64,000 nt of DNA, taken from contig NZ_AP024463.1 in the NCBI RefSeq assembly GCF_019973735.1, positions 1,798,001 to 1,862,000 of the forward strand, given 5' to 3'. The notes beneath the pieces were generated by a model, which made no database searches, had not been told where the DNA came from, and saw nothing but the letters and a program-made list of their open reading frames with translations. A program made the translations under genes and the position numbers. This DNA is from Arachnia rubra. GTDB lineage: Bacteria; Actinomycetota; Actinomycetes; Propionibacteriales; Propionibacteriaceae. Positions 27,741 to 35,321 of this stretch are shown here, piece by piece (positions within the stretch are counted from its first letter, which is position 1; each line of letters starts with the position of its first letter).

Positions 27741-29483
27741 TCAGCCCTCCTGGGCCGGGGTGGTCTTCAGGACACTCAGCAGGAATTCGTGGTTGTTCTG
27801 TGTCTTGCGCATCCTAGCCAGCAGTGTCTCCAGGGCCGCTTGGTCGTCGAGACCTGATAGGGCGCGGCGCAGTTTCCAGATGATGTTCAGCTCATCACGG
27901 CCAAGGAGCAGGTCCTCGCGGCGGGTTCCGGATGCGTCCACATCGATCGCGGGGAAAATCCGCTTGTCAGCCAGCTGCCTGGCGAGCCGGAGCTCCATGT
28001 TGCCCGTCCCCTTGAACTCTTCGAAGATGACCTCGTCCATCCGGGAGCCAGTCTCGATGAGCGCGGTCGCCAGGATCGTCAGAGAGCCACCGTTCTCGAT
28101 GTTCCGGGCGGCGCCGAAGAATTTCTTCGGCGGATACAGCGCCGCAGAGTCGACACCTCCCGAGAGGATGCGCCCGGAAGCGGGAGCTGCTAGGTTGTAG
28201 GCCCGCCCGAGACGTGTGATGCCGTCGAGCAGCACCACCACATCATGACCGAGCTCGACGAGACGCTTGGCCCGTTCGATAGCGAGCTCCGCAACCACCG
28301 TGTGGTCCTCTGCGGGTCGATCGAAGGTGGATGCGATGACCTCGCCAGAGACAGTGCGCTGGAAGTCGGTGACCTCTTCCGGACGCTCGTCGACGAGAAC
28401 CACCATTAGGTGAACCTCGGGATTGTTCGCGGCGATCGCGTTCGCGATGGTCTGCATCACCATCGTCTTGCCCGCCTTGGGCGGGGACACAATCAAACCA
28501 CGCTGTCCCTTGCCGATGGGAGCCACCAGGTCGATGATACGGCCGGTCAGCTGAGTGTTGACAGTCTCCAGGCGGAGCTTCTCCTGCGGGTACAAAGGGG
28601 TCAGCTTCGCGAAGTCCGGGCGCTGCTTGGCCTTGTCGGGCTCATCCCCATTGATGGAGTCGATGCGCACCAGGGGATTGTATTTCTCCTTACGCTCCCC
28701 CTCCCGCGGGGTCCTGATGGCGCCTGCAATCACATCGCCGCGGCGCAAACCGAAACGACGTACCATCGCCAGCGGCAGGTAGGCATCATTCGGGCCGGGT
28801 AGGTACCCGGTGGTGCGCACGAACGCATAGTTGTCGAGGATGTCGACGATCCCAGAGACTGCCGCGAGTACATCGTCCTCAGAGATGGTGGGCTCGTTCT
28901 CGAAACGATCCATGCCACCGGAGCCGCGGCCGCGGCGGTTCTGGCGGTCACGGTTCCGGCGCCTCCGCCCGCGGCGGCCGCCCTCGTTCTCCTCCTCGAA
29001 ACGTCCCGCTCCGGAATTGGTAGGGGCAAGCACCTGTGCTGTGGATGAGCCACCGGCCTGTCCCAGCGCAGCTGCCAGCCGTTCCCCCACTTCTTCGTTC
29101 GTGGCCTCCTGGGTGGCACGGTCGCGTTCCTTGTTGCGTTCGCGCCGGCGTCGGTTGCGGCTCATGCCTTCTCCCTCAGACCGCTGCTGCGTCTGGGGCG
29201 CCTCGGGCTCGGCCTCAGTTCTCGCGTTGTCCCTTACGTTGCCGCTGCCGGGGTTCTCAGGGGCCTCAACGGGAAGCTGGGGCTCGGATTCTGTCTTCTT
29301 GCGAGTACGGGCAGCACGGGTGGGGGCATCGGCCCTGGCAGAGACGTTTACTCCCCCGGAGATGGCGGCGATCAGGTCGCCCTTACGCATCACAGAGGTC
29401 CCCTTGATGCCCATCCCCGCTGCCATCTTTTTAAGCTCTGGGAGCCTCAGGTCTGCCAGGGAGTTTGAACCGGTTTCGGTCAC
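27741..29483 (-). CDS. rho: Transcription termination factor Rho
   Basis: This 580-residue hexameric RNA helicase/ATPase has an N-terminal SAP-like helix pair (SLADLRLPELKKMAAGMGIK). A long disordered Arg/Glu/Gly-rich insertion follows at about residues 45-205 (RNRRRRERNKERDR and GRRGRRRRNRDRQNRRGRG), then the RNA-binding cold-shock domain (TTGYLPGPNDAYLPLAMVRR). The ATPase core has Walker A PPKAGKTMVMQTIAN (about 330), VVLLDGITRLGRAYN and SGGVDSAALYPPKKFFGAAR. The insertion is characteristic of actinobacterial Rho. The start is a GTG at 29483 with AAGGAAGG upstream. Confidence 0.97.
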   Translation of the reverse strand: MTETGSNSLADLRLPELKKMAAGMGIKGTSVMRKGDLIAAISGGVNVSARADAPTRAARTRKKTESEPQLPVEAPENPGSGNVRDNARTEAEPEAPQTQQRSEGEGMSRNRRRRERNKERDRATQEATNEEVGERLAAALGQAGGSSTAQVLAPTNSGAGRFEEENEGGRRGRRRRNRDRQNRRGRGSGGMDRFENEPTISEDDVLAAVSGIVDILDNYAFVRTTGYLPGPNDAYLPLAMVRRFGLRRGDVIAGAIRTPREGERKEKYNPLVRIDSINGDEPDKAKQRPDFAKLTPLYPQEKLRLETVNTQLTGRIIDLVAPIGKGQRGLIVSPPKAGKTMVMQTIANAIAANNPEVHLMVVLVDERPEEVTDFQRTVSGEVIASTFDRPAEDHTVVAELAIERAKRLVELGHDVVVLLDGITRLGRAYNLAAPASGRILSGGVDSAALYPPKKFFGAARNIENGGSLTILATALIETGSRMDEVIFEEFKGTGNMELRLARQLADKRIFPAIDVDASGTRREDLLLGRDELNIIWKLRRALSGLDDQAALETLLARMRKTQNNHEFLLSVLKTTPAQEG

Positions 29484-29691
29484 GGATTGCCTTCCTTGCT
29501 CAGGAAACCGGCGGCGTCGGAAATTGCTCAGCCGGTGAAGTGTGTAGTCATGGTGCTCATCTCACGGTGGTAAAAGAATCCCCACCGGCGCCATTCAGAT
29601 GACTGTAAAGAATAATAACACAAAACAGCCGCGTTCCTCCAACAGGCACCTTGGAAAAGCCCCAAGCCGTTCACACCGAAGTGGATTTGCG
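29484..29691. other. rho upstream region / thrB downstream region
   Basis: A 208-base gap lies between the rho start and the thrB stop. On the minus strand an AT-rich stretch (TTATTATTCTTTACAG, about 29596-29613) is the only base-composition dip and is the likely site of the rho promoter. No clear -35 was identified. The leader would be about 100-120 bases long. Confidence 0.35.
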
Positions 29692-30591
29692 TCAGCCTCG
29701 ATCCAGCTGGTCCAGCAGTTGGACACCTTTGCCGATCCCGAGATCACGACGGTGGAAGCCGTCATGCTCCACCGCGCCGGCCGCTTCCAGTTGTTCCGGA
29801 AGGCCTATTGCGAAAACCGTGGGGCCTGCCCCTGAGATGGTCGCCGGCACCCCTGAGGCCCGTAGCCGCTGCAGCAGCGCCCAGGAGCTGGGCATCAGCT
29901 CTGCCCTGTGGAATTGATGCAGGCGATCTCGTGTGGCGGCCAGCAAAAGATCGGGACGCTGTTCCAGAGCCAGCGGCAAAGAGGCCGCCGCGATTGCCTG
30001 CGCCACCGCGTCCTTTCGGGTGACCACATCCGGGAGCACCGCCCGGGCACCGGCGGTCCGCACCTCCAGATCCGGCACGAATGCCAGGCAGCGGAGCTCC
30101 CCTGCGGGCCGGAGCCTGATCAGTTCCACCTGCTCGCCATCAATCCACGCCAGGATCGCCCCGCCCCAGACAGCAGCACCGGCGTTGTCGGGATGCCCTT
30201 CGAGAAGACTGGAGATCTGGGTCAGCTCGGCCCGGTCGAGTTCCCTGCCGGGAAAGGCGATACCGTGAGCCAAGGCACAGCCCGCCACGATCGCGGCAGC
30301 GGAGGAACCCAGCCCACGTGAGTGCGGAATCGTGTTGTGGGCCCTAAGCACCAGCCCTCCTGGCGACGGAACATCCCACCGGCGCAGTGCATGCAGCAGC
30401 GACGCCAATACCAGGTGAGACTCGTCTCGCGGCACCTGATGGGCGCCCTGACCCGTTACCTCGACTCTGACACCGCCAGAGTCAGCCACCTCCAGATGCG
30501 CCTCGTCAAACCAGTCGACAGCCAGACCAGCACAGTCGAACCCAGGCCCCAGGTTGGCGGTTGTAGCTGGTACGCGGACGGTGAGTCTCAC
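29692..30591 (-). CDS. thrB: Homoserine kinase
   Basis: This 299-residue GHMP kinase phosphorylates homoserine on the way to threonine. Motifs are VRVPATTANLGPGFDCAGLA (substrate region), the ATP loop PHSRGLGSSAAAIVAGCALA and the C-terminal GVPATISGAGPTVFAIG. It follows hom with a 4-base overlap and is the last gene of the lysA-hom-thrB run. Threonine synthase (thrC) is not next to it. Confidence 0.95.
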   Translation of the reverse strand: MRLTVRVPATTANLGPGFDCAGLAVDWFDEAHLEVADSGGVRVEVTGQGAHQVPRDESHLVLASLLHALRRWDVPSPGGLVLRAHNTIPHSRGLGSSAAAIVAGCALAHGIAFPGRELDRAELTQISSLLEGHPDNAGAAVWGGAILAWIDGEQVELIRLRPAGELRCLAFVPDLEVRTAGARAVLPDVVTRKDAVAQAIAAASLPLALEQRPDLLLAATRDRLHQFHRAELMPSSWALLQRLRASGVPATISGAGPTVFAIGLPEQLEAAGAVEHDGFHRRDLGIGKGVQLLDQLDRG

Positions 30592-31907
30592 TTGCCCTCA
30601 ATACGCATGTAGTCGATGGAGTCGCTGGTGAAGGGAGCCTCCCGCAGCGCCCCGATAACGCTTTGAAGATCCTGTTCCCGGGCATCGTGCGTCATGAGGT
30701 TCAGCACCGCAGTGAAGCCATCCGTGCGCCCGAGCCCTTCCAGGTAGGACTGCTGGCAGGTCTGGAGGGAGACCTGATGGGCTCCGAAGATGGTCGCGCA
30801 CTTGGCCAGCACGCCTGGCTTGTCCTGCACCTGGAATCGGATGTAGTAGCGGCTGGTGGAGTCCCCTATGGGCGCCACGCCCCGCTTGGTGTAGCCAGTC
30901 CCGAGATGGCTCGCTGTGCCGCGAACCCGGTTCCGGGCCACGGTCACGACATCACCCATCACCGCGGAAGCAGTCGGGGCACCGCCTGCCCCCTGCCCGA
31001 GGAACATCAGCTGCCCAGCCTCGACCGACTCAACGAAGATGGCGTTGTAGGCGCCGGAGACGGACGCGAGCGGATGGGTTTTCGGAACCATCGCGGGATG
31101 AACCTTGACGATCACCCGGTCGTCCCCAGACAGCTTGGCCACGGCCAGCAGCTTGACGACGCATCCCATCTGGTCCGCGGCCGCGATATCGGCTTCAGTC
31201 ACCGAGGAGATTCCCTCACAGAAGACCTCAGAGCTATGCACCTCGGTGTGGAAGGCCAGGCCCGCGAGGATGGCAGCCTTCGCCGCAGCGTCCTTGCCCT
31301 CTATGTCGGCTGTCGGATCCGCCTCCGCGAAGCCGAGTTCCTGGGCTTGGCGCAGAGCGACGTCGAAGCTCAGGTGTCCCGTCGTCATCTGGTCGAGGAT
31401 GTAGTTCGTGGTGCCGTTGACGATGCCCATCACGGCACGGATCTCGTCTCCCACCAGCGATTCCCGAAGAGGCCGGATGATCGGGATTGCGCCCGCGACG
31501 GCAGCCTCGTAGTACAGATCGACACCATTTTTCTTCGCGGTCCTGCTGAGCTGTCCCAGGTCCTCAGCGAGCAGGGCCTTGTTCGCAGTGATCACGGACG
31601 CGCCCGCGTTCATGGCCTGCGTGAGCAGAGTCCGGGCGGGTTCGATACCACCGATGACCTCGATCACGAGATCCAGATCACCGCGCGAGACGAGACCGTG
31701 CACATCAGTGGTGAACAGCTCGGGATCGATCCCAGGGCGTTCGACGCCAAGCCTGCGCACGCCAATCCCCACGAGTTCCAGGGGCCGGCCGATGCGCTGC
31801 CGAAGTGGCTCTGCCTCCTGGGTCAGGATCCGAGCCACCTGGGAGCCCACAACCCCGGCGCCGAGCAGCGCCACCCTCAACGGCGAAGTCTCCTCAGCCA
31901 TGCTCAC
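30588..31907 (-). CDS. hom: Homoserine dehydrogenase
   Basis: This 439-residue enzyme reduces aspartate semialdehyde to homoserine. The NAD(P) domain starts RVALLGAGVVGSQVARIL, and the catalytic region contains NGTTNYILDQMTTGHLSF, LGFAEADPTADIEGKDAAAK and GQGAGGAPTASAVMGDVV. The C-terminal ACT domain (KPGVLAKCATIFGAHQVSLQ) would carry threonine feedback control. The start overlaps the lysA stop. Confidence 0.96.
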   Translation of the reverse strand: MSMAEETSPLRVALLGAGVVGSQVARILTQEAEPLRQRIGRPLELVGIGVRRLGVERPGIDPELFTTDVHGLVSRGDLDLVIEVIGGIEPARTLLTQAMNAGASVITANKALLAEDLGQLSRTAKKNGVDLYYEAAVAGAIPIIRPLRESLVGDEIRAVMGIVNGTTNYILDQMTTGHLSFDVALRQAQELGFAEADPTADIEGKDAAAKAAILAGLAFHTEVHSSEVFCEGISSVTEADIAAADQMGCVVKLLAVAKLSGDDRVIVKVHPAMVPKTHPLASVSGAYNAIFVESVEAGQLMFLGQGAGGAPTASAVMGDVVTVARNRVRGTASHLGTGYTKRGVAPIGDSTSRYYIRFQVQDKPGVLAKCATIFGAHQVSLQTCQQSYLEGLGRTDGFTAVLNLMTHDAREQDLQSVIGALREAPFTSDSIDYMRIEGK

Positions 31908-33307
31908 TCCCCTACATCAAGTCGCATCAGGTCCTCCAGGGTTTCCCGCCTCAGCAGTGTCTGCACTTGTCCCTGGGATGCCGCCAGCAAAGGCGGTTTC
32001 GGCACCTGATTGTAGTTACTCGCCATGGATCGGCAATACGCGCCCGACCCCGGTACTGCGATCAGGTCCCCTGGTGCGATGTCGCGTGGCAGGAAAACAT
32101 CGCGGATCAGGATATCCCCGCCCTCACAATGCTTACCCACCACCCGAGCCAGCACAGGATCGGCGTCGGAGGTGCGGTTGGCTAGAGCGCAGGAATATTC
32201 CGCCGCATATAGCGCAGGGCGAATGTTGTCGCTCATCCCCCCGTCAACCGAGACGTAGGTGCGGGAGCGCCCGTTCTCCAGCTCCACAGCCTTCACGGTC
32301 CCCACCTCGTAGAGCGCTACACCGGCCGGGCCACAGATCGCCCGCCCAGGTTCGATGCTGAGTTCAGGACGCCTCAGCCCGAAGGCCCGGCACTCATGAT
32401 CGAGGATCTCATCGAAAGCACGTGCAAGCTCGGCGGTGGGCATCGGGGAGTCCGCCTCCGTGTAGGCGATACCGAAGCCGCCCCCAAGATCAAGCTCGGC
32501 GAGTTCCACTCCCGTCGCGACACGGAACTGTTCCGCCAGCCGCAACGTGCGACGGATCGCCACCTCGAAACCATGGGTCTCGAAGATCTGCGACCCGATG
32601 TGACTGTGGATTCCCCGGAGCTGTATCGACGAAGACGACTGGCAGCGCACGAGGGCCGCCAGGGCATGACCGCCCAGGATGGAAAGGCCGAATTTCTGGT
32701 CCTCGTGCGCGGTAGCGATGTACTCGTGGGTATGGGCCTCCACACCAGTGGTAACCCGCACCAGAACCTGGGCCGTTGCCCCAAGCTCCTGGCAGGCTGC
32801 CTCAATGCGATCGATCTCGTGAAATGAGTCGACGATGATGCGGCCCACCCCCTGCTCCAGTGCGAAACGGATCTCCTCAAGGGATTTGTTGTTCCCGTGG
32901 AAGCCGAGCCGCGCGGCTGGCATTCCCCCTGCAAGTGCGATCCGCATCTCCCCCATCGTGGTCACGTCGAGGCAGAGTCCCTCTTCCATCACCCACCGTG
33001 CCACTGTCCGGCTCAGCAATGCCTTGCCCGCGTAGTAGACACGCCAGTCGGCGAAACTGTCACGGAAAGCGCGGGCACGAGCCCGGAAATCCTGCTCATC
33101 GATCAGGTAGGCGGGCGTGCCGTGACTGGCGGCGACCTGCGACAATGCGACGCCCCCGATCACAATGCGTCCCTGTGCATCACGCTCGGTCCCTGCGGGC
33201 CATAGTTCTGACCGCAGCTGGTTGAGGTCCTCAGGAAGCGTCAGCCACTGCGGCCCCGCCTTGGCGACGTCGGCGTGGATCGAGCCAGCGATGTGAGCGT
33301 GAGTCAT
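31904..33307 (-). CDS. lysA: Diaminopimelate decarboxylase
   Basis: This 467-residue PLP enzyme converts meso-DAP to lysine. The PLP lysine lies in VYYAGKALLSRTVARWV. The glycine-rich and substrate regions are IHSHIGSQIFE, LDLGGGFGIAYTEAD and SIEPGRAICGPAGVALYEVG, and the cross-subunit loop is YVSVDGGMSDNIRPALY. Length is in the range of actinobacterial LysA with an N-terminal extension. It is the first gene of the run, upstream of hom, as in corynebacteria and relatives. dapF, the previous pathway step, is at 58515. Confidence 0.96.
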   Translation of the reverse strand: MTHAHIAGSIHADVAKAGPQWLTLPEDLNQLRSELWPAGTERDAQGRIVIGGVALSQVAASHGTPAYLIDEQDFRARARAFRDSFADWRVYYAGKALLSRTVARWVMEEGLCLDVTTMGEMRIALAGGMPAARLGFHGNNKSLEEIRFALEQGVGRIIVDSFHEIDRIEAACQELGATAQVLVRVTTGVEAHTHEYIATAHEDQKFGLSILGGHALAALVRCQSSSSIQLRGIHSHIGSQIFETHGFEVAIRRTLRLAEQFRVATGVELAELDLGGGFGIAYTEADSPMPTAELARAFDEILDHECRAFGLRRPELSIEPGRAICGPAGVALYEVGTVKAVELENGRSRTYVSVDGGMSDNIRPALYAAEYSCALANRTSDADPVLARVVGKHCEGGDILIRDVFLPRDIAPGDLIAVPGSGAYCRSMASNYNQVPKPPLLAASQGQVQTLLRRETLEDLMRLDVGE

Positions 33308-33413
33308 GGAGTCAAAGCTTGCCAGAAGGGACGTGCTGGTGCCGTTGAAACTCCGGTGCGCCGCGCGAAACAGCGGCCGGCTGCGTCAGCTGGTGTCTCA
33401 GCCATTCTCCAAG

Positions 33414-33444
33414 TTGCCGGGACACTTCGGGTTCGTGCTAGCCT
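33414..33444 (+). promoter_or_regulatory. Possible promoter of tRNA-Arg
   Basis: A TTGCCG -35-like box (33414-33419) and TAGCCT -10-like box (33439-33444) are separated by 19 bases, ending 13 bases before the tRNA. The spacing is a little long, so support is weak. Confidence 0.35.
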
Positions 33445-33457
33445 TTCCGTCGTTGAT

Positions 33458-33529
33458 GCCCCCGTAGCTCAGGGGATAGAGCACCGCCCTCCGGAGGCGG
33501 GTGCCGAGGTTCGAATCCTCGCGGGGGCG
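33458..33529 (+). tRNA. tRNA-Arg (anticodon CCG)
   Basis: A full cloverleaf can be drawn: acceptor GCCCCCG/CGGGGGC, D stem GCTC/GAGC, anticodon stem CCGCC/GGCGG with loop CTCCGGA (anticodon CCG, reading CGG), T stem CGAGG/CCTCG with TTCGAAT loop, and discriminator G. The 3' CCA is not encoded. CGG is a common Arg codon in this GC-rich genome. Confidence 0.95.
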
Positions 33530-33620
33530 CTTCAGAGCCGGACCGGCCGGCGACCCTAGAGTCCCAGGGGGTCTGCGCTTGACCGCAACCATGCCTGCAC
33601 CTGCTAGGCAGGGGTCCCGC

Positions 33621-35048
33621 ATGAGGTGGGCCCTGGTCCTGACATCACTGTTCGCCGCCACCCGCGGCCTGAATGTCTGGTTGTGGCAGATCCCCCAAGT
33701 CTCCTTCGTACAAAACGACATCAGCTATTACGGCTTCTGGGTGTGGTGCCTGCTCGGCGATGGTAGCGGTAATCCCCAGTGCGCAGCGGCGCTCGCTGGC
33801 CCTGGGGTGATGACGGAATACCCACTGCCTGCAGTCTGGTTCCTACAGTTGCTCTACACGCTCGGGGGCGGCCCGCCCTGGACCCCACTGCTAGTGGGGA
33901 TCATGGTTGTCGGGATCGTCCTCGCAGCGGTGCTGCTCTCCCGTGGGCATCGGCGACTGGCGTTCTATGGAGGCACCGCGCTCATCCTCCTCACCCTTGC
34001 CGTGTGGTTCGCCGCGGCGCTGCCCTACCGTTCCGGGGCCTTCAGCACATGGATGCCGGTCTTCGCTTTGTCGATGCTCCTGCTCGATGCGGTGGTCGCC
34101 GTCATGTTGTTTCGCCATGGCTCAGTGGGCGCCACGACGTTCTGGATCCTGTTCATCGGGGCCTGCGGCCCCATAGTGTGGTTCCGCTTCGACATGCTGA
34201 CGGCAGCAGCCGTCGCTCTGGCCTGTTTATGGCTGAACCGGCACCCCACCATCTCGGGTTCCCTGATCGGACTCGGGGCCGCCATCAAACTCTGGCCGGC
34301 TCTGCTGATTACCCCCATTGCAGCTCCGTTGCGTCCCGGTGAGGGTCAGCGCCGCGTCACCGGTTTTGTGGCCGCAGGATTTGGTCTCGGACTCGCATCA
34401 CTGTTACTCGGAGGCTGGGAACGTTCCATCTCGCCGGTAACCTGGCAGTCGAACCGCGGCCTCCAGATGGAGTCCGTCCCAGCAACGGCATTGATCTTCC
34501 TGCGTTCTTTCACCAAGGATCCCAGCTGGTCGATGAAACTCAGTGAGTACAACGCAATAGAGCTCTATGGGCCAGCTGTCGAAACCATGCTCAAGGTGTC
34601 GAGCATCCTGGTTGCCGGCTCGGTCCTGCTCACTGTGGTGCTCGCCTGGCGGCTGCTGCGCAACTTCCAGGCAGGTGACAAAAACCTGACGCAGGCAATC
34701 CTGCTGTCAGTGCTCGCTGTTGTGCTGGCCACCATCATCTCCAACAAGACACTGTCGACCCAGTACGTCCAGTGGCTCGCAGGACCCCTGGCGGCGTTGC
34801 TCGCGCTCAAGACCAGTCCCTGGCTACGACGTCCCCGCCGTGTACTGGCCATCGGGCTGATCATCGTCGCGATCCTGACCCAATACACCTATCCGTGGGG
34901 GACGTTGGGGATCATGGCGATTCCCAACGGCTCTGGTTTTGAGTCCTCCATCCTGATCGCACGAAATATTCTGCTGGTGTTCCTGACAGGACTCACAGCG
35001 GGCCTGGCATGGCGCGCCTCGTCTCGTCCTGTTCCCGGGCGCACTTGA
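33621..35048 (+). CDS. GT87-like (DUF2029) polytopic mannosyltransferase
   Basis: This 475-residue protein has about 10-11 transmembrane helices and the look of polyprenyl-phosphate-mannose-dependent GT-C transferases (DUF2029). After the first helix comes the luminal loop with an acidic pair (FVQNDISYYGFW). Later it has RFDMLTAAAVALACLWLNRH, GSLIGLGAAIKLWPALLI (the family-typical KLWP) and a C-terminal QYVQWLAGPLAALLAL. Such enzymes mannosylate lipoglycans or proteins outside the membrane. I chose ATG 33621 because AGGGG lies 7 bases upstream; the ATG at 33591 lacks a site. Transcribed after tRNA-Arg. Confidence 0.8.
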   Translation: MRWALVLTSLFAATRGLNVWLWQIPQVSFVQNDISYYGFWVWCLLGDGSGNPQCAAALAGPGVMTEYPLPAVWFLQLLYTLGGGPPWTPLLVGIMVVGIVLAAVLLSRGHRRLAFYGGTALILLTLAVWFAAALPYRSGAFSTWMPVFALSMLLLDAVVAVMLFRHGSVGATTFWILFIGACGPIVWFRFDMLTAAAVALACLWLNRHPTISGSLIGLGAAIKLWPALLITPIAAPLRPGEGQRRVTGFVAAGFGLGLASLLLGGWERSISPVTWQSNRGLQMESVPATALIFLRSFTKDPSWSMKLSEYNAIELYGPAVETMLKVSSILVAGSVLLTVVLAWRLLRNFQAGDKNLTQAILLSVLAVVLATIISNKTLSTQYVQWLAGPLAALLALKTSPWLRRPRRVLAIGLIIVAILTQYTYPWGTLGIMAIPNGSGFESSILIARNILLVFLTGLTAGLAWRASSRPVPGRT

Positions 35049-35307
35049 AACCAGTGAAGTGCGCGACCCTACCCACAGAGTGGGGTTGAACATGCTGCTC
35101 AGATGTCGCTGGATGAGATAACACCCAAAAACACCCCCGTGTTGCAGGTGCGGCACTGGGAGCCGGGATGGCGCATGGGTATTTGCCGAGTCGGCTGATT
35201 CCCATTGGCGGGTCTGCAAGTTCGCTAAGCTGATCACTGGGCGAGGAAGCCTGACGCCCAAGCAGTAGTCTCAAGTAAGGGGATCGTGGCAGCAGCCACT
35301 GGCAAAG
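35049..35307. other. Upstream region of kgd
   Basis: A 259-base gap contains a short C-loop hairpin (AACAC-CCCC-GTGTT, about 35130-35144) and, at its right end, a short leader ORF. No confident promoter boxes were found. Confidence 0.35.
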
Positions 35308-35321
35308 ATGTCGACACCTGA
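35286..35321 (+). promoter_or_regulatory. Possible 11-codon leader ORF overlapping the kgd start
   Basis: GTG at 35286 follows AAGGGG and reads VAAATGKDVDT before TGA at 35319-35321, 14 bases inside kgd. The kgd ATG (35308) itself has no good ribosome site, so the leader may deliver ribosomes by coupling. This is inference. Confidence 0.4.

Noticed and set aside
30663..32009. Long open frame (448 codons) on the strand opposite hom
   Set aside because: It is the GC-rich shadow of hom, with no ribosome site, family motif or codon preference of its own.
35125..35150. 6C-type small RNA hairpin with C-rich loop
   Set aside because: Only one weak hairpin with a four-C loop is present; the 6C RNA needs two conserved C-rich loops.
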